The notes below the pieces were generated by a model, which made no database searches, had not been told where the DNA came from, and was given only the letters and a program-made list of their open reading frames with translations. Below are positions 45,225-54,600 of a stretch of DNA of 64,000 bases, one piece after another (the first letter of the stretch is position 1; every line of letters starts with the position of its first letter). The position numbers and the translations under genes were made by a program. The stretch covers positions 37,938,974-38,002,973 of the forward strand of contig OZ038390.1 in assembly GCA_964036045.1 (NCBI GenBank). Reading direction: 5' to 3'. The DNA is from Eutreptiella sp. 'Long Island Sound 2002'. Its lineage: Eukaryota > Euglenozoa > Euglenophyceae > Eutreptiales > Eutreptiaceae.

Positions 45225-45968
45225 CCCCCCCCCGCCCCTTGTCGTTCCCCACCCCAGGAAAGACGGTCCCCCACCACCCCCTGGGGGACGGTCACCAAGT
45301 GACGGTCCCCCACCCCCCCCCTGGGGGACCGCACTACCACCGTACACGCACATTTGCAGGCACAGAAATTGCAGCATAAAATGAAAGAATTCAGCATAAG
45401 ATTCGTCCAAGGGGCTGCCAATGTACGAAGGCCTACTCCTTGACCGGCTCGGTGTAAAATTTCTTGGTCCTGCTCCATTTCACCTTGAACTCTTGCACAT
45501 GCTCTCCACTTTCCACTGGAATGCTTTGGGCAGCACTCTTGAGTGGTGGTTTTGCCTTCTTGGTAGGAGGCTTGGCAGGCGCAAGCAGATTTCTGGGAAC
45601 CCATTTCCCTTCGGGAATGTCCCTTGTAAAATACAACTTGTTCCCAAAACTGTGTCCCATACCCCGTACACCACGGGCACTCTTCACCCACACAACCTCC
45701 GTGTCAGAATTCAGGTCACTATCATCATCCGTCACATTTGTCCGGTCACAGGGGGAAACATGGTTGTGCTTTCAAGTTCCATTTCAGCGAAAGTAAGCAA
45801 AATGTCCCGTCATGAGTGCAAGGGATACAAGTAGCAGTGCCCCACAACACAGTCACCCACACAACAACACAATGAGCCGCAACGAAAATTTTTGGGTTGG
45901 CCAAGTGACGGTCCCCCACCCCCCCCTGGGGAACGACAAGGGGTGGGGAACGACAAGGGGGGGGGGGG
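45225..45968. mobile_element. inverted-repeat element with C/G-tract ends and sub-terminal hairpins
   Basis: Left end: nine C, then the complement of the right-end sequence GGGGTGGGGAACGACAAGGGG (21 bp, perfect), which is followed by a G tract to 45968. The dinucleotide TA lies outside each end, a weak candidate target duplication. Near both ends occurs GACGGTCCCCCACC followed by CCTGGGGGAC, which pairs GTCCCCCA with TGGGGGAC; two copies lie on the left (45274, 45301) and one on the right (about 45907). A 100-codon minus-strand frame (45433-45735) occupies the middle. Confidence 0.65.
45433..45735 (-). CDS. hypothetical small protein or exon inside the inverted-repeat element
   Basis: About 100 residues, acidic at the start (TDDDSDLNSDTEVVW) and basic, Pro/Lys-rich later (KPPTKKAKPPLK), ending FKVKWSRTKKFYTEPVKE. 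The composition is protein-like and unlike the flanking repeats, but there is no ATG at the open end; an internal Met at about residue 26 (GMGHSFGNKLYF) or a spliced upstream exon would be needed. No family is recognised. Its position between terminal inverted repeats suggests an element-encoded or captured gene piece. Confidence 0.35.
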   Translation of the reverse strand: MTDDDSDLNSDTEVVWVKSARGVRGMGHSFGNKLYFTRDIPEGKWVPRNLLAPAKPPTKKAKPPLKSAAQSIPVESGEHVQEFKVKWSRTKKFYTEPVKE

Positions 45969-46599
45969 TATGACGATGCCTCAAAGTCCAGTGCCTGATG
46001 GGGGGTTGGGGGTGCATCGCCCTCCATTGCCACCAGCTCCAATGATGCTGGCAGTCGTAAGGACGCCTGTGGTGTCAAGGGTGACAGGGGTTGGGGAGTA
46101 CGGAACGTGTTGCGTTCCAGTCCTATCCGAAAGGGGGTTGTCAACGCTCCGCCTGTTGCTGGGGTGCGGTGCGTGCTGCCCAGCATTTTGGGCGCCACAG
46201 CCAACCACTGTGGTGTTACGGCTGGGGAAGTCACGCGGTGTCTCTTTGTGAGCTGTACCGGTGTACAGACCTCAATGTCCCATAGGGGTGAGCGGGGGGT
46301 GCGGCTGCGATTTTGCCGGTGTGCTTGGCTGTGTGGCCTGAGGTGTGTCCACACCCAATCCCATGTGTGGCGCTGATTCTGTGTGGGAGGGGGGCTGCTT
46401 GTACCAAGGCATCCATTTGAATCATGCTCAGCCGGCATAGTTCTTGTATTCAACAAAAAAGAACATAGTGCAGTCCGTACAATGTTTGTGTCGTCCACAC
46501 CGACGCACACGTGACCACAACAACACGCAAATGCCCGAGGCATCTTCCTTTTGTACATGCACAATGCAAACAGCAGCATGGGGCGAACAAAGAGGCACA

Positions 46600-47040
46600 C
46601 AAGGATTCTCAAGAACTTCCGTTTGGTGAAGATAAAGCGATATGTGATATTGCCAGCAATCAGACCAATCTCATCGTTGAAGAGGGGACGTTGTTGGCAC
46701 TCATGGAGCAGCTACAACCTTTCCACCAACAACCATCGGCTATAATACCACTGCCAGTAGCGAACTGGACCCATAAGGCGCTAAATGCCGATTGCCTTTG
46801 CTCAGCCAGGAACTATTTAGCGAGGGCCGATGGTTTCGCAGCCGCTGTTGCCCCGCATACCCCGCGGGCTACTTTCGTGGCCAGTTTAGCAATGGCAGCA
46901 AATTTGCAAGCACAGCTGATTTTGCAGCCCAATTCAAGGGACCAGCTTGTGCACCCCTGCAACGAAATGGATCTCCTCCGCAGCTCCATTCTCTCTGCCA
47001 CAGCCGCGACCCAAGGCAGCCCAACGCAGGAGTGGGGCGG
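46600..47040 (+). CDS. possible exon of an armadillo-like protein, unconfirmed
   Basis: A plus-strand frame reads KAICDIASNQTNLIVEEG, then LLALMEQL, and later VASLAMAANLQAQL. The first block has the shape of an armadillo repeat (IASN, IVEEG, L-LMEQL). The frame runs into a G-run and repeat-like sequence at 47041. No ATG with good context and no clear acceptor were found, so it may be a decayed fragment or chance. Confidence 0.25.
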
Positions 47041-47852
47041 CGGGGGGGGGGGGGATGGCTGCAGGGTATTCACAAAACCCACCCAGGCATTGCGTGTTGT
47101 GCGGGGATAAGAGGGTACGTAGAGTTCTGTGTCGCAAGAGGGTCCATACCCATCCCATATCAAGAAATCGGTGGATGTCCCAAGGGCCAATGGGCAAATC
47201 CATACAAAATCACCCAACATATCAACAACAACGATTCAGGGCTGCATTGAGGGCTCAGCGGGCGTACCTGCCGTGCGCACACCGCGCACAGGCGAAGGGC
47301 AGAACAATGCCACATGCAATGCAACGGGCCAATGTGGCTACAGTCGATCTACAGCTCTTGCTCTCTCTGTCTTGCTCCATTTGAGTCACAGCATCCAGGA
47401 TTTTTCCCGTCGCCGTGGACTCTCAGCTGCCGTTGACTTCCCCTCATGTCTCTGTGGATCACCCACCCACCCAACCCACACACAAACGCAAACATGGGGA
47501 GGGGTTGCCACTTCCCCCACCACCCTCAACTGCCCCTACGACCACTCCACCCTTGTGTGATCACGGCCAACCGGTGTTACAAGTCCTCCCCATACCACCC
47601 TGATCCTTCCCCCCCTTCACGTGCAGGCCTACTTCCATGCGCCATACACGCCCAGGGGCTGCCTGGAGTGGCAATGAGAGGTCCCCTTTCGAGGACCTTC
47701 GCACCCTTGGAGGACACATGATTGGCACCAGATCTCTGTGCTGCGGTGAAACAAGAAACGTATTTCGAGTCCTTTTTGAAAGCACCACTGCACTGGCCAC
47801 TGCACAGTGCCGCTACATCGCACCCACTCGCCAATCGGGGTATGGAATGAAC

Positions 47853-47960
47853 GTGGTTGTAAACATGCCGTTGCACCACGAACATGCCGTCACACCGCAT
47901 AACATGGCCGTGAAACACATAAACATGCCGGCGAAACACGAACCGGCGAAACACGTCGCA
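47853..47960 (+). repeat. short tandem repeats around ACATGCCG
   Basis: Five or so degenerate copies of 17-22 bp built on GAAACACATAAACATGCCG lie just before the duplicated block at 47918. Confidence 0.55.
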
Positions 47961-48180
47961 CCACACAGTGCAGATATATAACGCTTGCACAAAGGGATGT
48001 GGATTTGGAGAACCGACAAGAAGTGCTGGGTCAGAACAGAGGGGATGCCCAGAAGGAGCAATGGAGAATCGGATGCAATGCCCAAAAACCCCTGTATCGG
48101 AAGGCACACAAAAGGGGGCAGGGAAGGGGGTTAAACTTAATGTGAAGTAGGATTGGTACTTCCGGTTGCCCCCACTTGCT
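47918..48180 (+). repeat. 260-bp direct repeat, copy 1
   Basis: Nearly identical to 48974-49228. Shared landmarks: ACATAAACATGCCGGCG, CAGTGCAGATATATAACGC, GGGATGTGGATTTGGAG and GGTACTTCCGGTTGCCCCC. The TATATAA inside could act as a TATA box on the plus strand, but no transcript unit was recognised. Confidence 0.92.
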
Positions 48181-48644
48181 TATGTCTGCTGCAAACAAAA
48201 TAATTAGACATTCCACGCCCCGCCGCCCGTCCATGGCCAGCATCAGAAACACTGCACGGCCAAGCTGCTTGATTCCTTTGGCTTCCCATCAGTGGTCTCA
48301 TGTGCTTGTCGGGTTGATGGGAGCAGCTTGGGCTGGGACCGTTTCCCCTTTGGAAGCTGTGGGTGAAAACCTCTCCAAGAAAAAGGGGGGGGGGTTCAAG
48401 GGGTTTAATGCTGCTGAGAGGCCCCCTCAAGCAAGAAACCATCTGAACATGCTGACATTGGAAGCCGGACAAGTAATCCAAAAGTATACCCAAAACCAGT
48501 CCCTGGTGCAGTGGTCAATGTGCCCTAAGCCATGCATTTCATTCAAACAAGGGGCTGTGCATCCAAAAACCCTCGCACACTCTTGCGGCAGAGCAACGAG
48601 GGGGTCACCCAAACGCCCGTCGGACATTTGGTCGCCGAGGCCCC

Positions 48645-48712
48645 TGTGTGACAATTCGTCCCGTCGGTTGACCTTGTGGCCCTGAGCAGTCACTCGCTGC
48701 TCCCCTTCGACC
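48645..48712 (+). repeat. diverged partial R1 copy
   Basis: GTGTGACAATTCGTC, GGCCCTGAGCAGTCAC and CCCCTTCG follow the order of the R1 start. It runs directly into the perfect hairpin at 48709. Confidence 0.5.
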
Positions 48713-48776
48713 GGATTGAGCACACAGACAACAGCAGACAACATCGGGTGCTGTTGTCTGTGTGCTCAATCCGGTC
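48709..48776. other. perfect 27-bp hairpin
   Basis: Arms 48709-48735 and 48750-48776 are exact reverse complements, with a 14-base loop (AGACAACATCGGGT). The left arm begins GACCGGATTGAGC. It could be a foldback footprint or a small-RNA precursor; nothing else in the window shows so long a perfect dyad at short spacing. Confidence 0.95.
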
Positions 48777-48973
48777 GGTCTGTGGCCCTTGGTCAGTGGT
48801 ACCCAATAGTTCCGCCAGGCCCACCTCAGGGCTCCGGTCTCTCAGGGCTGCCACTCCCTCTGACCTGGCCGCCTTCCTTGTCCCTCCACACTCTGTTGAT
48901 CCGGCCAAGCCACCCAGTAAGGCCGCCTCGGCACTCCGAACCTTGCCCCCCGCCTCGCGCCCCCCCCCCAACC

Positions 48974-49228
48974 ACATAAACATGCCGGCGAAACACGAAC
49001 ATGCCGTCGCACCACACAGTGCAGATATATAACGCTTGCACAAAGGGATGTGGATTTGGAGAACCGACAAAGAAATGCTGGGTCAGAACAGAGGGGATGC
49101 CCGGAAGGAGTAACGGAGAATCGGATGCAATGCCCAAAACCTGTATCGGGCATAAAAAAAAGGGGCAGGGAAGGGGGCTGCCCTTATTGTGGAGTAGGAT
49201 TGGTACTTCCGGTTGCCCCCACTTGCTC
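48974..49228 (+). repeat. 260-bp direct repeat, copy 2
   Basis: Second copy of 47918-48180, about 1.05 kb away in the same orientation, ending at GCCCCCACTTGCT in both. Confidence 0.92.
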
Positions 49229-51236
49229 ACCCCCACCCACTAGAGTACTTGCACCATGCGCAGGTGGCTGACGAAGGATCAGCCAATTTAGAAGGCGCAC
49301 GTGCAGCCCTTTCTAAGACGGAGGAGCAAGAGGGGGGTGGGAGGGGCGGGGGGCACGTGACGTGGTGCGCGAGCGGTGCAACTATTCGGGCAACGCGGCA
49401 GGCGTAGAAAGAGCAGAGCATAGCGGGAAATGTGAACTGCGACCAGCGATGCCGTCCTCTTGAGAATGCGTTCCCGGACGGATCCCCTCACTCCGTTGAC
49501 CCTCTGACGCACCCTCCGCCAACACGTGCTCTGGACTGACACCTCCACAGGACGTTGATGGGCTGCTGTCCTTCTGAAACCGAGGCCCCTCTGTCGCGTG
49601 GCGATCCACAGGCGGGACCGCGCACGACGCAGGTCTCTGGCCCGCCCCCACCTCCATAGCCCATGCGTGTCCTCAACTTGAACCCGATAGGCACGTGCAC
49701 TGGGAGTGCTTCCGGCCCCACACGAAACTCCACTACTTTTGCATACGTCTGGGGGAGGGGCGCAGTACCTGCGCAAGGAAAATTCTGCAGCACCCTGTTC
49801 CAATGCGATATATTATGTGCCAATTCTGAAGAAGAAAAAGGGGGGAGGGGGACAAATTATGTCCTGTAGCCAAAATTTGCCCATGGCCAATAAGGACGTG
49901 CGTGAACGGGTGCCAGGCCCCTGCTAGTGCCATGCCGTTGTGACGAAGCTTGTGACTGAATTCTTGTACACATGTTATGCACTGTGTTCTGGCCGATGAT
50001 GTCGCCTGGTTTTGGTGTCCTCTTCAGCTCAGCACATACCTGAGGCATTCCCGGCACAAATGGAGCCCTGAACCAAACCACCTCAACACGTCGAGGGCGA
50101 GCCAGGGAAAATGCGAAAGCATGCGGCACAAATCCCTAAAAAAAAAAACTGGATGAATCCCCTTGGCCCCCCGGTACTTTGTTGTGCATTCTTTCCCCAA
50201 ACAGCGCACCGCAGGACAAGCAATTCCACCCGGAAACTGATGCCCCCACCCCATTCCAAACACTCAAGCGCCACTCAAGCGCTGCATGTGCAGGCCTCAC
50301 GACTGCTGCTACGGAACCGAATTCCGGGGGAGGCTACGGTTGGTCCACAGCGCATTGCAAATCTTGTGCGGGTGCGGGGGCCGGAGCGGCATCATGTCTC
50401 GTGAGCATCCGCTGAGCAAATGAGTCCCAACCCCAAATCCGTGGGGACCATGCGATGCTGTGGGCCTTGATGCCAAACCCCCTGAGGCCCTTTCAAACCG
50501 GTCATCGCCCACTTCACCCGGGTCCCAAAACTGGGTATTCGGAATGGCTCTGACATGCACCAAAACGCCGGGACCGTACGTACGGTAATATCACAAAGTC
50601 TCGGGGCAGCCTCTCGATAACTGGTCCACTGCAGGTTCTCCGCCATCACTACTGGGGGCCAAGCAGGCAAACGGTGTGGTGCTTGCGAGGTCACCGCTGG
50701 GACGCGCGCGGCGCGCAGGCAACAGGTGCAATCATGACACGTGCCCATCAATGCCCCAAACGAGCAAATGTGCCCCCAAACATGCAGTTCCTACCTCAAT
50801 TTGCGAATCTGAGGCATACGAATCGCGAAGCCAAACCGATGCCCCACCTCCGCCACGGAGGACTACTACTGCCGTCGCCTGCGCGCCCTCTATTTTTCAT
50901 GGGCGCGTGTCGAGGGCAGTCTCCTGCAAACCCGAGAACGGCCAGCCTGCCCGGAAGATCGATCGGCCGGTGGCAGGTCCTCCGTGCAGGAGGCGGTCGC
51001 CCCCACGGCACAGCGCAGTGAACTGCATCGGCGTGGGAGCGCAGGGTACGAGCAGGCGGCAGACGGCGAGACCTGCCCTCCACATGACACTTGCGAGGCA
51101 CACTCAGACCCTTGCCACCCCCCCCCCCCCCTCTGCCATGCCCTCCTGCCTGCCACAAGGGAGCGCATCCCTGAGTGGCCGGGGCTGTCGGTGCTCCATC
51201 GGCCTCTCCCCGTGACCCCTGAGCCTGTGCGTCGAA
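49229..51236. other. gap: no recognised gene, weak coding traces on the minus strand
   Basis: After the acceptor-like CGCCCCTCCCCCAG a minus-strand frame opens at 49748 with TYAKVVEFRVGPEALPVHVP. Another frame with a good-context ATG at 50646 reads MAENLQWTSYREAAPRLCD for 84 codons, and an overlapping frame reads RAIPNTQFWDPGEVGDDRFE. These may be exons of an unidentified gene downstream of the GTPase; I could not link them or name a family. A C-run lies at 51118. Confidence 0.3.
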
Positions 51237-51653
51237 TCACCGCAGCTTTTTGGGCACCCGCTTCTTGGGCTTGGGCAGCACCACCGCCGGGATGTCGTTG
51301 AAGTCCCCAGGGACGTAGTCTGTGGCGATGAAGTACTGCCGCCGGGGGTAATGCTGCGGCACGGGCCCCGCGGTGGCGTCGTCGTACGTGGGCAGGGGGT
51401 CCAGAACGACGGCGTCCAGGCCCTCCGCTTTGCACAGAGCCATGAACTCGAGGGCCAGGGCCGCCTCCTGCTCGGCGTCCGGGTTGGGGTCGGGGCCCAT
51501 GCGCTCGAGCACGTCGCGGATGTCCCACACGGGCCCGTCGAGCCCGAAGCGCTCCACGTAGAACTTCAGGCCGTTGCGGTTGCACTGCCACAGGGCGTAC
51601 TCTGCCAGGGTCACGTCCGAGTGCGCCGGCATCTTCTCCATCAGATTTAGCGC
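51237..51653 (-). CDS. YlqF-type GTPase, C-terminal exon
   Basis: Starts GCGCTAAATCTG after CCCTCCGCAG and ends with a stop after KPKKRVPKKLR. The join gives ELYWKLQ-ALNLMEKMPAHSD, as expected for the family. Confidence 0.9.
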   Translation of the reverse strand, partial: ALNLMEKMPAHSDVTLAEYALWQCNRNGLKFYVERFGLDGPVWDIRDVLERMGPDPNPDAEQEAALALEFMALCKAEGLDAVVLDPLPTYDDATAGPVPQHYPRRQYFIATDYVPGDFNDIPAVVLPKPKKRVPKKLR

Positions 51654-54600
51654 CTGCGGAGGGGGTGGGGGGCGTTCCGGGCGGGGGCGCGGACCACACG
51701 TTTCGAGGAGCCGGTGCGACACGAGGGAAGTGTGCCGCCCGCGGCAGAGCCCCCTGAGCCGACCGAAGCGTACTCGCGCAGGCGAGGCCCCCCGGGGCGT
51801 CGCCGCACCGCGATCTCACAGCCCACAACGCCGGGCAACGAGGATGTGGGTCCCCGTGGGTGCTAGAGTACTGGTATTGTCACCAAGTGATACATTACGT
51901 GTGCGACTAAACAGCAAATTCAGGGTTTTCATGAGGCCCATGGGCAGGGGGGGGGGGGTTGTGGGTGGGGGGTGCTGCAGGGGGGGGGGAGCTTGCGCGC
52001 GAACCACTACTACAAACATACCTCCATGGGGTATGTGTGTATGGGGGTCAAACCAACATAGCATTCTCTGGACGTGAAGGTGCAGAATGGGGCAAGAGGC
52101 ATGGCAGTCAGGGCAAAACACAAAACCCCACATGGTCCAACCCGTCACACCATCGGGACCACTCTCCCCCAAAACCCGGGGGGGGGGGGGGGCTCGCATA
52201 CAAGGACCGGGCCCGGTCACCCCCTCCGTGAACGCGAGTACAAAAAAAAATTGTCACATTGTGTAATTTTTTTTGCAGTGAGTGCGAGTACGGGTACCGC
52301 CAAAAAAAAAATCACGACGGTACCATTTTTTTTACACGCATTTACCGCAAAAAAAATTGCACGTATTACAACATACACACACTCTCACGCACTCACGCAC
52401 TCACTCAATCACTCACACACGCACGCACGCACGCATACACTCCCTACCTCCCTCCCTCGCCCACTCACTCGCAGCTCCAGAGGTCCTCCGCAACCCCTGA
52501 TCTGACCTGCAGCTTCCAGTACAACTCCCGGTCTTTGAAAGAGTCTTCAGGTGGGAGTAGCCCCGGTGTATCGATCACAAACATGTTGGGCTTTTCGTGG
52601 AAGCAGTGCTGCTTGGACCCCAGCGTGACCCCGGCGGCGTCCTCGATCCGTGGCAAGTGATAGGCCCCTTTCTTGCGCCGCTCGATCGTCAGCTCCCGCG
52701 TAAGCGCGACGATGAGGCTCGACTTGCCAACGTTCGGCAGCCCCGTCACCAAGATCTGCCGAGGGGCACGCATTGGACAGACCGGAGGCGGGGGGCGGGG
52801 GCACATAGCCATGCAGGGGCAGAAGGAGCGCCGGGGTTGTTTGGCAAAGGCTGGCTGCAGGGCACCTCCCATTCCGTGTAGGCTGCGACTTGCACCTGAA
52901 CCCGACGGCTGACTAGGGCCGGAGCTCTTTGCGATGCTTTTTTGTGGAAACCGCACAACTGCTGTCAACCGGCTCCTTTCTGATGCCCCGGAGTGACAGT
53001 CGGTCAGGTCTCGCACTGCAACTTGACAGGGTGGCACACGCTCTCCATCGCGCATGACATACTCATCGTGCGAACCCCATGGAGCCTTGATGAAGGGACG
53101 CGGTGAAGGGGCAATGGGGGGGGGGGGGTGAGCCACACAGGTCGGGCAGGTGCGCCGGCTCTACGGCCGATGCTTTGGCGGTGCAGAGTTTCGGTGTTTT
53201 GGTTTGGCTCTGTGCTGACCGGACTCAAGGGCACGCGTTGGAGCGCGTCGTGTGTCAACTCGCATGGCCTGCAGGAAAACACGCGATTGCCGGCTGAGAG
53301 AGACTCCTGGGGTAAGCCCGAATGAAGGTGAGCTCGGTGTAGGTTGAACCTTCGGTAGGCTTACCCTGTTTGCCACAGCCACCTCCCGGGGGAGGGGGGA
53401 GGGGGGGGGCATGGGTGCGCACGGTGACTGGTCTGCACCCCCCGTACGTCCACATCACCGACAAAGGTCACTGCAGCAGGAATGTACGCGAATCCCTGTC
53501 AACGACCCTCCGTACAACTGCAATTTCGCATCAGAACCCATTGCACCGGCCCCGCGAGGTCTCTGCCGGCGTCGTCTCCGCTGCCGGGGCTGCGTGGCGC
53601 TGCTCTTGCGACCGCATTGCCCGACTGCCCGACGTCTCTTCCCTGCGCGGCGCTGCATGGCATGTGCCTGCGGATTGCTGTGGCTGACGCAACGGCGTTT
53701 GGGGGGCCGGAGGGCGCTTCACGCAGCGTAGCTGAAGTGTCTCCCTCTGACAAACGGTCGAAAGCTTTCGCCGGCCGCGCGTCACGCCCGGTCTGATATG
53801 CGATACCAGAGACAAAAGTGGACGGTCGAGCAATCATCAAGAAAGACTATACAGGGGGGGGGGGGGGTTTGGCACAAAGCCTCGGCATTAGGTTGTTTGC
53901 CTTTGGCGGTGCCTATTGGCCTCTCGCCACTGCTCATTCTGAGCCTCTGTGCGTCCGAACGTGTTTTTTTTGGGGGGGGGCAGGGGGGGGGGGGATTTCT
54001 GCGAAATGTGAAGTCATGGGGTTTTGCCTAAAATTGGCCACTTCGAAAAAACGGGGGGGTTTTTACCCCTTTTGCGCACAACTGAAATTTTCCAACACGC
54101 GCTGCGGGGGGTTACCTTGGATGTGCAGAAGTGTGTATTTGTCCATTTTTTGGGCATGCAGAAGGAAATTGGGGGTTATTTTGCCTCAACAGTGACGGAT
54201 CTTTGCATGCTTACTTGATGCTACTGTTTCACGTATCGGGTGTGCCAAGGATGTGGTGGCCTCAGGGGTTAGCATACAATAACGGAGGCCTCCACTCTAC
54301 CTCCTCACCAATGCAATGGCGGTTGTAGCCGCCCACACCCCCTGCCGGGGGGGGGGGGGGTTATAGACGATTTCCCAACACCGAAGAGGGTGCCTCATGG
54401 GGTGCCCAATCCTGCAAGGGGGTACGTTTCGTCACGTTTCGCGTTTCGCATCACCGCTTCATGGGGTGCCCAGTCCCACAACACGGTGGTTTCGAATCGT
54501 TTCGCGTTTCAGAGCACCGCTTCGTGGGGAGCCCAATCCCACAATGCGGTCGTTTCGCGTCGTTTCGTGTTTCACGGGGTGCCCAATCCCGGAACTTCGG

